A stretch of 19,821 nucleotides of DNA from Streptomyces rimosus subsp. rimosus (GCF_000720725.1 NZ_JOCQ01000138.1:1-19821); one strand, 5' to 3'; positions 1 through 6,565 are shown, counted from the first letter of the stretch. The notes: generated from the sequence alone by a model not told the origin. Program-made: numbers and translations.

Positions 1-198
1 GGAGAGCAGAGCGGCCGCGGTGGCGCCGCCGCCGGCGCAGACCAGGCACGCCACCGTCACCAGCGCGGCGACGCGCCGCCGGCGCGCCCTGCGCCCGCGC
101 GCGGCGATCTCGGCGACCGGTGCGGCCACGGCACCGTCCTGACCGGCGCCGGCCGCTTGCTGGAACAGGGACCGCAGCGGGTCCTGGGACTCAGACAC
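1..198 (-). CDS. Membrane partner of ECF sigma factor (5' part only)
   Basis: Only the first 66 codons are in the window; the gene runs off the left edge. It begins with GTG (VSESQDPLRS), overlapping the last 8 bases of the sigma gene, so the two are translationally coupled. A GAGG ribosome site lies inside the sigma gene's 3' end. A soluble, Ala/Gly-rich stretch of about 30 residues is followed by an Arg-rich patch (RGRRARRRR) and a hydrophobic segment from about residue 43, consistent with one transmembrane helix with the N-terminus in the cytoplasm. SigE-family ECF genes in Streptomyces are often followed by such a membrane protein, which may act as an anti-sigma factor. That role is inferred from position and topology, because no anti-sigma motif is visible in this fragment. 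Confidence 0.72.
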   Translation of the reverse strand, partial: MSESQDPLRSLFQQAAGAGQDGAVAAPVAEIAARGRRARRRRVAALVTVACLVCAGGGATAAALLS

Positions 199-715
199 CG
201 GGCGCCTCCTCGATACGCGGGTCGTGCAGACGGTCGGCGAGCGCCTTGCGGCCACGGCTCAGGTGGGTCTTGACGGTGCTCGCCGACAGCCCCGTCTCAC
301 CCGTGATCTGTTCGACGGTCAAGTCGCAGAGGTAGTGCAGGGTCAGCGTGCGGCGCTGCTGGGCAGGCAGTTCCCGCAGCGCCTCGACCAGCGCGACCTG
401 CGCCGGTTCCGGCCCTTCGACGAGGGACGGCGTACCGCTGCGCCGCCACGCGTCGGCACTGCGGCGCAGGTGACGCCAGCGGCTGACCGCCAGCCGCCAG
501 GCGACCGTACGGATCCACGCCTCGGGCTGACCGTGCCGGTCGAGCTGCCGACGCCGGTTCCAGCCCCTGACGAACGCCTCCTGCACCACGTCCTGCGCCT
601 CGTGCAGGTCGCCGAGCATCACGTACAACTGCCCCGTGAGCCGCGCGACCGTCTGGGCGTAGAACCTCTCGAACTCCTCGACGGTCAACAGCCACTCCTG
701 GATCTCTCGCTTCAC
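191..715 (-). CDS. ECF RNA polymerase sigma factor, SigE family
   Basis: A 174-residue protein, the usual length of the SigE-type ECF family of actinobacteria. Region 2 covers about residues 10-75 (FERFYAQTV, QLYVMLGDLHEAQDVVQEAF, then a WIRTVAWR segment). Region 4 covers about 110-165 (LRELPAQQRRTLTLHYL, LTVEQIT, SASTVKTHLSRGRKAL), the -35-recognition helix-turn-helix. It redirects RNA polymerase to stress promoters. The GTG at 715 was chosen because homology starts there; the frame stays open upstream to 985, but that extension is Arg/Pro-rich and unlike the family. No good ribosome site precedes 715, so an upstream start such as ATG 808 remains possible. It is co-transcribed with the membrane partner that overlaps its stop codon. 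Confidence 0.88.
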   Translation of the reverse strand: MKREIQEWLLTVEEFERFYAQTVARLTGQLYVMLGDLHEAQDVVQEAFVRGWNRRRQLDRHGQPEAWIRTVAWRLAVSRWRHLRRSADAWRRSGTPSLVEGPEPAQVALVEALRELPAQQRRTLTLHYLCDLTVEQITGETGLSASTVKTHLSRGRKALADRLHDPRIEEAPGV

Positions 716-766
716 CTGCCATACGCCCCGCAGGCGGCACTCGGTCGACACGCAGAACGGGAAATC

Positions 767-786
767 TCCGTGAGGCTCGTCACGGA
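767..786. promoter_or_regulatory. Inverted repeat upstream of ECF sigma gene
   Basis: TCCGTGA and TCACGGA form 7-bp perfect arms around GGCTCG, about 52 bases upstream of the chosen sigma start. It could be an operator or a leader hairpin. No convincing -35/-10 pair was identified beside it, so the role is open. Confidence 0.3.
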
Positions 787-939
787 ACCGAATCGTTGCG
801 GCGCGCATCACGGGGCGGGGCGGTCTCCTGGGCCGGGGCCGATGGCTCCTTGGCCGGGCGTGCGGATGACTGCGGGAGCGTCCGCGTAGCGGGCCCGGCC
901 CGGCTCGCCGCCGCCCGTCGCCGCACGCAGCCGGAGCCC

Positions 940-1278
940 TTAATCGCCCATGAACCACACATAACTGCCCGGTGTCGCCGCACACCTCTCCAGAACCACC
1001 ACAAGGTCCTCAAGAGCGGCCTTCAGCGATGTATCGGTGCATTGCTCGATCAGCTTGGCGGCTTCCGGCAGCGCGGCTTGCGCCTCCTGCTCGTTGAACA
1101 GCGTGTCACCGTACGGATCCACCCAGGCGAGTTTTCCCGGGCCGGTCCGGACGAAAGGGCTCAGCGCCTGCGCCAAGGCCTCGCCGTGTCCGTAGGACCC
1201 GTGCAGAAGGGTGCTCCCGGAAGCTTTGCCGCGCGCGGGCCGGGCGGAGTGCAGTTCCAGTTCGATTCCCATGATCAT
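940..1278 (-). CDS. Hypothetical protein, 112 aa
   Basis: Not assigned to a family. A soluble protein with no signal peptide or membrane segment. It has a central KLAWVDPYGDTLFNEQEAQ stretch and an amphipathic helical region (EAAKLIEQC ... ALEDLVVVLERC), and ends PGSYVWFMGD. ATG 1278 lies 6 bases after the stop of the upstream membrane-protein gene, so the pair is very likely one operon with coupled translation. ATG 1272 (MGIELEL) is an equally plausible start. The tight pairing suggests a shared function with the membrane protein, but nothing in the sequence names that function. The 200-odd bases between its stop and the sigma start hold no other gene. Confidence 0.7.
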   Translation of the reverse strand: MIMGIELELHSARPARGKASGSTLLHGSYGHGEALAQALSPFVRTGPGKLAWVDPYGDTLFNEQEAQAALPEAAKLIEQCTDTSLKAALEDLVVVLERCAATPGSYVWFMGD

Positions 1279-1284
1279 CCCAAC

Positions 1285-1548
1285 TCAGACGCGACGCGGA
1301 TGCCGGCCGAACAGCAGCACCGGCAGGACGGTCGCCGGAGTGATCAGGAAGGGCATGTCCACGGTGCCGTTCAGCAGCGAGGACACCACCGCATAGGCGA
1401 GCGGCAGCGCGGCGATCAGGATCATCCGCCACCTCGTCCGCCCGACCAGGGTGGCCCGCATACGGGCCCGCAGCGCCTCGCGGAAATCCTCGACCGTGGC
1501 CCGGTACGACATCTCCCCCCACGTACCGGCCCGCCGTTCCGCGTTCAC
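1285..1548 (-). CDS. Small membrane protein, 87 aa
   Basis: The GTG at 1548 is preceded by AGGGAG at a spacing of about 5, the best ribosome site in this frame; an internal ATG at 1512 (MSYRATVEDF) has a purine run too close to be ideal. After a charged N-terminus (VEDFREALRARMRATLVGR) there are two hydrophobic segments, roughly residues 41-56 (MILIAALPLAYAVVSS) and 62-80 (VDMPFLITPATVLPVLLF), ending in HPRRV. The layout recalls the N-terminal part of YcxB-like actinobacterial membrane proteins, but the usual C-terminal cytoplasmic domain is absent, so that link is tentative. It heads a two-gene operon with the 112-aa hypothetical. Confidence 0.66.
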   Translation of the reverse strand: MNAERRAGTWGEMSYRATVEDFREALRARMRATLVGRTRWRMILIAALPLAYAVVSSLLNGTVDMPFLITPATVLPVLLFGRHPRRV

Positions 1549-1589
1549 GCGTCTCCCTGTGCGACACATCATTCCGGCCAAAAGGCGAA

Positions 1590-1595
1590 AGTATA
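1590..1595 (-). promoter_or_regulatory. Candidate -10 box for the 1548-940 operon
   Basis: Minus-strand TATACT, a near-consensus -10 element in an otherwise GC-rich stretch, lies about 42 bases upstream of the GTG at 1548. A good -35 hexamer at 16-18 bp is not evident, so activator dependence is possible. Confidence 0.4.
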
Positions 1596-1599
1596 TCCG

Positions 1600-1622
1600 C
1601 TTTCCCGGCGCCGCCCGGAAAG
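1600..1622 (-). terminator. Candidate hairpin terminator after the 208-aa gene
   Basis: The arms CTTTCC and GGAAAG, extended by GG/CC across one mismatch, surround CGCCG. The stem starts 17 bases after the stop of the gene ending at 1639 and lies immediately before the TATACT box. It would separate the two transcription units. There is no U-tract, as is common in Streptomyces. Confidence 0.4.
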
Positions 1623-1638
1623 GGGTCGCAACGGAGTC

Positions 1639-2265
1639 TCAGTGAAGGGGACGGATGTCGATGCCGATCCAGTCGTCCTGGCCGTAGTTCGCGCCATTCT
1701 CGTCGAGGAACAGGCTCACCAGGCGATTGCCGCGCTGCCACGACGTCTGCCGCTCGGGCTCGTCCGACGGTACGGGCGGCGGCGCGGACAGCGGTGTGCC
1801 CAGGCGGACGCGGAGCAGGCGTTCGGCGTCGGCATAGCGGGCGAGGAAGTCGTCCTGGGTGGCGTCCGCCTGGTGCGTGGCCCAGGCGGGAAGCGGGTCG
1901 CCCCACAGGTGCCGTGGGTCAATGGGCAGACCGGTCCCGGCCTCGACGCAATCGATTGCCGCGTAGGCCAGGGGAAAAGCGATGAAGGAGTCCTCGTGGC
2001 ACGCCGGTTCGTCGCAGGCGACGCGCGGATCGTCGCTGTTCGCGCAGCCCGGATATTCCCCCAGAACGACATGCCAGGAATGGCCCGGCTCGCCGAGCGG
2101 CCAATGGTCCAGCCATCCCACAGCGGTTTCGCCCCCGTCGTCCGGTCCGGCCCAGCCCCGGCGTCGGAATTCCTCGTCAAAGGCGGCGCGGCACCACGGC
2201 ACGTCGGCGAGTTCCAGCAACTGGTCGAGGAACGGGGGAGTGAGCGCAAAGGACAGCATCGGCAT
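1639..2265 (-). CDS. Hypothetical protein, 208 aa
   Basis: A soluble protein starting MPMLSFALTPPFLDQLLELA, rich in Asp, Trp and Pro, with no membrane segment. It contains a Cys-bearing stretch (CANSDDPRVACDEPACHEDS, residues about 73-92) and an acidic C-terminal part (YGQDDWIGIDIRPLH). ATG 2265 is the only sensible start: the codons before it in frame are not starts and homology-like composition begins here. Its GGGAG ribosome site lies about 12 bases away, longer than usual. It follows the ANTAR regulator's stop by 35 bases and could be co-transcribed with it. I do not recognise the family. The three to four Cys in a short interval might bind metal, but the spacing does not match a named motif. 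Confidence 0.7.
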   Translation of the reverse strand: MPMLSFALTPPFLDQLLELADVPWCRAAFDEEFRRRGWAGPDDGGETAVGWLDHWPLGEPGHSWHVVLGEYPGCANSDDPRVACDEPACHEDSFIAFPLAYAAIDCVEAGTGLPIDPRHLWGDPLPAWATHQADATQDDFLARYADAERLLRVRLGTPLSAPPPVPSDEPERQTSWQRGNRLVSLFLDENGANYGQDDWIGIDIRPLH

Positions 2266-2300
2266 GGTGCGAACGTATCTCCCGGCCCGGCGCGCCGGGG

Positions 2301-3551
2301 TCAGACCCCGTAACGGGCGAGGACCGTGCGGGCGATGTCCGCCCGGGGAAGCCGCTTGGACGCCGCGGTGGCCTGGAGCCATACGGCGGCGTCGTGCGTG
2401 CTGATGCCCTGCGCCGCGGCCAGCACGCCGATCGCGGTGTTGATGTCGTCGGCATCGGCGGTGGCCCTGAGCCGCTGGATGATCTCGGTGTCCATGTCGG
2501 CGAGCAGCACCACGGTGGTGATGTCCGCGAACGTCGCCGCGTCGAGGGGCGGCCCCATGGGACGGGCGCCTCGCCCGTCGCGGTAGAGGGTGAGGGTGCC
2601 GAGCGTGGTGGTGACGGTCCGCAGCGGGTACGCGAACACCGCCGAGACGCCGGTGCGCGACACGGCGTCGGTGAAGAAGGGCCACCGGGAGCCGCACCGG
2701 TCCACATCGGCCACCGAAACGGGTTCGCCGGTTTCGTACGCGGTCAGTGACGGGCCTTCGCCGGTGACCCACTGGAGTTCCTCGGCATGTAACGCCGAAG
2801 GGGAGCTGGCGGCGAGGTGGTGCGGCGCGGGGCCGCAGCCGTGCAGCGTGATCGCGGCGGCGTCGACCGTCGGCAGCTCCCGCACCGCGGCCGAGCACAC
2901 CGCGTCGGCGCAGCCCTGGGGGAGCGACTGACGGGCGGCGTGGACGATCCGGTGCCACAGCGCGTCACGGCGCGCGATCTCGGCGGCGGACCGATGTCCG
3001 GACGCGGCCTGGGCGACTTGCCACGCGTCGTGCGCGCGTGCGTAGCGCGCGGCCGCCAGCATGGCACGCCGCAGCAGCGCCGTCGGCTGCCGAGCGGGGT
3101 CCCAGGCGTCGGCTCCGCCGCCTGCCGGACCGAGGACCTCGTGGACCGCGGTGATGTCCTCGACATGGTGCAGCACGCCGACAGCGCGCCCGTCGGCGTC
3201 GAGCAGCGGGGAATTGACCGGGCTCCACGTCTTGTGACGGAACGCGCCGGGGGCCTCCGGGTCGGGAATGTCGTAGCGCTGCACGCCCATCTCGTCCGGT
3301 ACACCGCGCCGCAGCACCTTTTCCAGAGAAGCTCCGAGGTTGCGCACGCCGTTGGCGGTGGCGTCCTTGGGATTGTCCGGAAAGGCGTCGAACAGGAACG
3401 CGCCGACCAGGTCGTCCCGCGACCGCCCGGTGGCCCGCAGATAAGCCGGATTGGCCGCCTGTATGCGCAGGTTGGCGTCGAGCACCACGTAAGGGGCCGC
3501 GGTCACCAGGAACAGCTGGCTGTCCGACGTGGCCCGCAGGACCTCGTGCAC
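2301..3551 (-). CDS. PAS-GAF-ANTAR signal-sensing antiterminator-type regulator
   Basis: A 416-residue protein. An N-terminal PAS domain covers about residues 10-140 (FLVTAAPYVVLDANLRIQAA, GRSRDDLVG, FDAFPDNP, then VGVLHHVEDITAV). A GAF domain follows at about 210-345 (WHRIVHAARQSLP, ITLHGCGPAPHHLAASSP, GEGPSLTAYETGEPV, FAYPLRT). The C-terminus is an ANTAR domain at about 360-416 (INTAIGVLAAAQGISTHDAA, WLQATA, ARTVLARYGV). ANTAR domains bind paired RNA hairpins and prevent termination; the PAS and GAF modules presumably sense a ligand or redox cue. GTG 3551 follows GGGGAGG at 9 bases. A TTG one codon earlier is possible. No kinase or phosphatase domain is present. The target RNA is not identifiable here. 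Confidence 0.88.
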   Translation of the reverse strand: MHEVLRATSDSQLFLVTAAPYVVLDANLRIQAANPAYLRATGRSRDDLVGAFLFDAFPDNPKDATANGVRNLGASLEKVLRRGVPDEMGVQRYDIPDPEAPGAFRHKTWSPVNSPLLDADGRAVGVLHHVEDITAVHEVLGPAGGGADAWDPARQPTALLRRAMLAAARYARAHDAWQVAQAASGHRSAAEIARRDALWHRIVHAARQSLPQGCADAVCSAAVRELPTVDAAAITLHGCGPAPHHLAASSPSALHAEELQWVTGEGPSLTAYETGEPVSVADVDRCGSRWPFFTDAVSRTGVSAVFAYPLRTVTTTLGTLTLYRDGRGARPMGPPLDAATFADITTVVLLADMDTEIIQRLRATADADDINTAIGVLAAAQGISTHDAAVWLQATAASKRLPRADIARTVLARYGV

Positions 3552-3610
3552 CAACGTGTACCTCCCCGGGGCGAATGAGCTGCAGGGTGTCCGCGCATCG
3601 GCCAGGATCC

Positions 3611-3628
3611 CGGATCGGCCGCGATCCG
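3611..3628. promoter_or_regulatory. Inverted repeat in the divergent intergenic region
   Basis: CGGATCG and CGATCCG are perfect 7-bp arms around GCCG, 60 bases upstream of the ANTAR gene in the 237-bp divergent gap before the gene at 3789. It is either an operator or a leader hairpin of the ANTAR transcript. No other gene is visible in the gap. Confidence 0.35.
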
Positions 3629-3788
3629 ACCGGCCGGCACAGCACATACTGCCCCGCCGGCAGCCACGGCACAGCCAGAACCGTCAGGCTGCGACCAGGT
3701 ATTACCGTATGGCCGGATCGTACGCGGAGACAGGCGGAGACACGCGGCCGTGGGCAGCGGGAAGGCCGCCTCGCCGGTTGGGGGTTCG

Positions 3789-4136
3789 GTGAAGTACAGA
3801 GTCGCACTCGTGATGTTGTTCCTCGTGCCCACGGTATGGGGAGCGGCGAGCGTCGTGCGCTCCCTGGCGGCCTCGGAGGAGGTCGTGTGCCCTGGGGAGA
3901 ACGTACGCGACGGGGAGGAGCACCCGGGCCCGATGCAACCCGGGGACGCCCGGTGCTCGGTGCTGGACGGGTCCACCGCGGTGGCGACACGCACGTACGA
4001 CCAGCAACGGGCCCACCAGGCCCTGGAGCGGCGGCGGAACGCCGGGAACGGAGCCGTACTCATGATGTACGGCTCCGCGGGCGCACTCGTGGCATGGCGC
4101 GCCACGCGTCCGCTTACGGGGCCGGGCGGGCGCTGA
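3789..4136 (+). CDS. Small two-helix membrane protein, 115 aa
   Basis: The GTG at 3789 (VKYRVALVMLFLVPTVWG) opens directly into a hydrophobic segment of about 20 residues that is either a signal anchor or signal peptide. A polar loop follows with two Cys (VCPGENVRDGEEHPGP and ARCSVLDGST) that could form an extracytoplasmic disulfide, then a helical RTYDQQRAHQALERRRNAG stretch and a second hydrophobic segment (AVLMMYGSAGALVAW) before a basic tail. The ribosome site is a weak GGGGG about 5 bases upstream. An in-frame ATG at 3750 would add 13 residues but spoils the compact hydrophobic N-terminus. Function unknown. It is transcribed away from the ANTAR regulator. Confidence 0.68.
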   Translation: MKYRVALVMLFLVPTVWGAASVVRSLAASEEVVCPGENVRDGEEHPGPMQPGDARCSVLDGSTAVATRTYDQQRAHQALERRRNAGNGAVLMMYGSAGALVAWRATRPLTGPGGR

Positions 4137-4174
4137 GAGCGGGGCTGCCGCCCGTCACGGGTCCGACGGCCCCG

Positions 4175-4231
4175 CTCGTTGCGACGGCCCGTGCCCGTTG
4201 CGGCGGCCTGTGCTCGTTCCGACGGCCGGCG
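4175..4231. repeat. Three tandem 19-bp repeats
   Basis: Three consecutive 19-bp units (4175-4193, 4194-4212, 4213-4231) share the pattern CTCGTTGCGACGGCCCGTG with a few substitutions each; a weaker degenerate unit precedes them. They lie in the 163-bp gap between the stop of the small membrane gene and the stop of the convergent OYE gene. Confidence 0.65.
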
Positions 4232-4283
4232 CGCGTCCCGATGGCGGGTCCCCGGGTCCCTTCATGTCCCCGATGCCCGATGG

Positions 4284-4298
4284 CGGGCCGGCGGCCCG
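4284..4298. terminator. Short GC hairpin after the OYE gene
   Basis: CGGGCC and GGCCCG with a 3-base loop, one base beyond the OYE stop codon on the minus strand. Very short and without a U-tract; it may act as a weak terminator between convergent genes. Confidence 0.3.
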
Positions 4299-4299
4299 G

Positions 4300-5373
4300 T
4301 CAGGCGGTGTACTGGTACGCCGGGTACGTGATGTAGCCCGCGTCGCCGCCCTGGTAGTACGCGGCCTCGTCGACCGGGGCGATGGGCAGGCCGGTGCGCA
4401 GCCGTTCCACCAGGTCGGGGTTGGCGATGAAGGCGCGGCCGAAGCTGATCAGGTCGGCGCCGAGGCCGAGCCAGTGATCGGCGGCGGCCCGGTCGGCCTG
4501 CTTCGGGCCCATCGGGACCGTCGGGTTGACGATCAGGGTGCCCGGCCACGCGCGGCGCAGTCCGATCAGCACCTCCTCCTCCGCCGTGGCCTCCAGGTGT
4601 ACGTAGGCGAGGTCGAAGCGGGCGAGTTCGGCGAGCAGGGCCGCGTACAACTCGGGTACCCCGGTTTCCTCGACGCCCCAGAAGGTGCCGCCGGGCGACA
4701 GCCGGATGCCGGTGCGGGCCGCGCCCACGGCGTCCACCGTGGCGGCGACCGCCTCGACGGCGAAGCGGATGCGGTGGGCGACCGGGCCGCCGTAGCCGTC
4801 GGTGCGCAGGTTGGCGTTGGAGGAGAGGAACTGCGAGATGAGGTAGCCGTTCGCGCCGTGCAGCTCGACGCCGTCGAACCCGGCGTCGACGGCGCGCCGG
4901 GCGGCCTCGGCGTACGAACGGGCGTGCTCGGGCACCTCGGAGGTGTCCAGGGCGCGGGGCACCGGCGCGGGCTGCGGCCCGGACGGCGTGAACACCTCGC
5001 CGACGGCGGCGACGGCGGACGGCCCGACCGGCTGCAGACCGGTGGTGTCGGGGTGCGAGACCCGGCCGCCGTGCATGATCTGGGCGAAGATACGCCCACC
5101 GTTGACGTGCACGGCGTCGGTGACGGGCCGCCAGGCGGCCACCTGCTCGTCGGTGTACAGACCCGGCGTACCCGGGTTGGACTGCCCGACCAGGCTCGGC
5201 TGCACCCCCTCGCTGACGATCAGTCCGGCGCTGGCCCGCTGGGCGTAGTGGACGGCCATCGACGGGGTGGCCAGCCCACCGGCCGCGGCCCGTACCCGGG
5301 TCATCGGGGCCATCACGACGCGGTTGGGCAGCTCCAGGCCGCCGAGGTGGTGGCGGTCGAACAGCGTGGTCAT
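4300..5373 (-). CDS. Old Yellow Enzyme family alkene reductase
   Basis: A 357-residue FMN-dependent TIM-barrel oxidoreductase of the OYE/NemA class, which reduces activated C=C bonds (enones, maleimides, sometimes nitro compounds) with NAD(P)H. Visible signatures are the N-terminal barrel strand LELPNRVVMAPMTRVRA (about 14-29), the FAQIMHGGR stretch (96-104), the active-site segment VELHGANGYLISQFLSSNAN (169-188) with His172/Asn175 as the substrate-binding pair and Tyr177, the NLRTDGYGG loop (188-196), and the FMN-phosphate region ending ADLISFGRAFIANPDL. ATG 5373 follows an AAGGAG ribosome site at about 7 bases. It diverges from a MerR regulator across a promoter with a MerR-type dyad, so induction by electrophiles is likely (inference). 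The OYE assignment is secure; the physiological substrate is unknown. Confidence 0.94.
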   Translation of the reverse strand: MTTLFDRHHLGGLELPNRVVMAPMTRVRAAAGGLATPSMAVHYAQRASAGLIVSEGVQPSLVGQSNPGTPGLYTDEQVAAWRPVTDAVHVNGGRIFAQIMHGGRVSHPDTTGLQPVGPSAVAAVGEVFTPSGPQPAPVPRALDTSEVPEHARSYAEAARRAVDAGFDGVELHGANGYLISQFLSSNANLRTDGYGGPVAHRIRFAVEAVAATVDAVGAARTGIRLSPGGTFWGVEETGVPELYAALLAELARFDLAYVHLEATAEEEVLIGLRRAWPGTLIVNPTVPMGPKQADRAAADHWLGLGADLISFGRAFIANPDLVERLRTGLPIAPVDEAAYYQGGDAGYITYPAYQYTA

Positions 5374-5433
5374 GCCGGAACTCCTTCGTACGGATCACAC
5401 GGTCACGGGCCCGTGAGCGGCGGGCCCAGAGGT

Positions 5434-5467
5434 ACGCTAAAACCTGACATCAATGTGAGATGCAAGT
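5434..5467 (-). promoter_or_regulatory. MerR-type promoter/operator for the OYE gene
   Basis: The plus strand carries the imperfect dyad ACCTGACATC (5442-5451) and GATGCAAGT (5459-5467). Read on the minus strand it sits between a TTGCAT -35 (5465-5460) and TAGCGT -10 (5439-5434) with 20 bp between them. A dyad inside an over-long 19-20 bp spacer is the hallmark of MerR-activated promoters. It lies between the OYE start (5373) and the merR-type start (5500). Confidence 0.6.
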
Positions 5468-5499
5468 CCTGTGACCGGAGACACGACGGGGAGTGTGTG

Positions 5500-5874
5500 A
5501 TGCGGATCGGCGAACTCGCGGCGCGGACCGGGGCCAGTGTCCGCTCGCTGCGCTATTACGAGGAGCAGGGGCTGCTCACCAGCACCCGCAGCGCCGGCGG
5601 GCAGCGGCACTACACCGAGTACGAGATCGAGCGGGTCGCCTTCATCCAGCGCCTGTACGCGGCCGGGCTGTCCAGCCGCACCATCATCGAACTGCTGCCG
5701 TGCGTGGACGCGCCCAGCGCCGCGCATTCCCACGCCGCCCTTGAGCGCATGGCCACGGAGCGCGAACGGCTCTCCGCCCATATCGAGGACCTGCTGCGTA
5801 CCCGCGACGCGCTGGACACGCTGATGGCCGCGGCGCAGGACCACCGCGACGCCGCCTGCCGGGCCGCGGTGTGA
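5500..5874 (+). CDS. MerR family transcriptional regulator
   Basis: A 124-residue MerR protein. The winged-helix domain is at residues 1-70 (MRIGELAARTGASVRSLRYY, EEQGLL, QRHYTEYEIERVAFIQRL), followed by a dimerisation helix (ALERMATERERLSAHIEDLL). The short C-terminus has only two Cys (68 and 120), which are too far apart for a metal loop such as that of MerR or CueR, though a redox role is possible. ATG 5500 is preceded by GGGGAG at 6 bases. Divergent orientation from the OYE gene with a dyad in the spacer suggests that it activates the reductase and autoregulates. The inducer is unknown. Confidence 0.9.
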   Translation: MRIGELAARTGASVRSLRYYEEQGLLTSTRSAGGQRHYTEYEIERVAFIQRLYAAGLSSRTIIELLPCVDAPSAAHSHAALERMATERERLSAHIEDLLRTRDALDTLMAAAQDHRDAACRAAV

Positions 5875-5885
5875 GGCGGAGCGGT

Positions 5886-5925
5886 CTTCATGTCTCCGCG
5901 CGCCGAATACCGCGGAGACATGGAG
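5886..5925 (+). terminator. Strong stem-loop after merR
   Basis: CATGTCTCCGCG (5889-5900) and CGCGGAGACATG (5911-5922) are perfect 12-bp arms with a 10-base loop, extended by three more pairs including one G-U. The stem begins 12 bases after the merR-type stop. It is probably a terminator, although it has no U-tract. Confidence 0.7.
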
Positions 5926-5930
5926 CCCGT

Positions 5931-6016
5931 ACATCACCCCGGACATCACCCCGGACAACATTCCGAGCGGCCCGGACAAAACGCTGACCAGGCCGGACCA
6001 CCCCCCTTTGTCCGGG
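5931..6016. repeat. CCGGACA repeats and a long dyad upstream of the I36 gene
   Basis: A perfect 12-bp unit, ACATCACCCCGG, is repeated back to back (5931-5954). CCGGACA occurs at 5939, 5951 and 5972, and inverted (TGTCCGG) at 6009. The last two belong to perfect 10-bp arms, CCCGGACAAA (5971-5980) and TTTGTCCGGG (6007-6016). Such clustered, mixed-orientation motifs suggest cooperative regulator sites for the secreted-protein gene at 6158. Confidence 0.5.
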
Positions 6017-6030
6017 GAATTCCGCGGGGC

Positions 6031-6059
6031 TTGTTCCAAACCCCGCCGAAGCCCAGCAT
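6031..6059 (+). promoter_or_regulatory. Candidate promoter of the I36 gene
   Basis: TTGTTC (6031-6036) and CAGCAT (6054-6059) are separated by 17 bp, about 100 bases upstream of the start. The -35 lies in the loop of a further dyad, GCGGGG (6024-6029) and CCCCGC (6041-6046), which could be an operator. The -10 is weak. Confidence 0.3.
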
Positions 6060-6157
6060 CTTGTGGGTCACCTGTGGGCGAAGTACCGCTGCCAAGGGGA
6101 AATCCCGCGGCCACGGCCGAGACGACCGCCCACCCACGCCTCACGGGAGGTAACGGC

Positions 6158-6541
6158 ATGCGTATGACCAGGAAGCTCACGGCCGTAGCCGGCGGCATCG
6201 CGCTGACCGGCGGTCTGCTGGCAGGAAGCGCCGGTACCGCCGGCGCGGCGCCGGCCACTCCGAAGGCGCCGTCGGACTGCCCGTCGAGCTACTTCTGCGT
6301 CTGGTCCGGGAAGAACTACACCGGCCACCGGCAGCAGGTCGCGGGAACGAACAAGGACCTGACCCAGTATTCGGTCTTCCAAAATTTCAAGTCGTGGTAC
6401 AACCACGGCGCCAAATGCGACTTCCAGTGGTACTCGGAGAAGAACTACGGAGGGTCTCACGGAGTCATTCCGAGGGGGCACAAGGAGTCGGACGACGCGT
6501 CCCACTACATCAAGTCCAACAAGTGGGTGAACTGCCGCTGA
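6158..6541 (+). CDS. Secreted peptidase inhibitor family I36-like protein
   Basis: A 127-residue secreted protein. The Sec signal peptide is MRMTRK plus a hydrophobic core, with probable cleavage after AGA at residue 30. The mature part of about 97 residues has four Cys (41, 47, 87, 126), enough for two disulfides, and two CxSSYFCVW / WYSEKNYGG-like halves resembling the crystallin-type fold of family I36 (Streptomyces metalloproteinase inhibitor type). It presumably binds an extracellular protease, but proteins of this family are often annotated by fold only and direct inhibition is not assured. ATG 6158 follows GGGAGG at 7 bases, an excellent ribosome site. It is monocistronic, bounded by a strong hairpin downstream. 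A secreted serine protease gene lies 1.5 kb away. Confidence 0.82.
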   Translation: MRMTRKLTAVAGGIALTGGLLAGSAGTAGAAPATPKAPSDCPSSYFCVWSGKNYTGHRQQVAGTNKDLTQYSVFQNFKSWYNHGAKCDFQWYSEKNYGGSHGVIPRGHKESDDASHYIKSNKWVNCR

Positions 6542-6565
6542 CGGGCGGCCGGTTGATGCGTGCGA

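Noticed and set aside
224..889. Long open frame on the plus strand opposite the ECF sigma gene
   Set aside because: Antisense shadow of a high-GC gene; composition is Arg/Pro/Leu-rich without any domain, while the minus strand has clear sigma regions 2 and 4.
796..2313. 505-codon plus-strand frame across several minus-strand genes
   Set aside because: It spans intergenic gaps and four separate genes on the other strand, and its translation has no recognisable motif.
2266..2958. N-terminal extension of the 208-aa hypothetical into the ANTAR gene
   Set aside because: The extension overlaps the ANTAR/GAF coding sequence in another frame and is low-complexity Arg/Pro/His-rich.
4198..5499. Upstream in-frame extension of the MerR gene
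   Set aside because: It lies opposite the OYE gene; MerR homology and a ribosome site begin at 5500.
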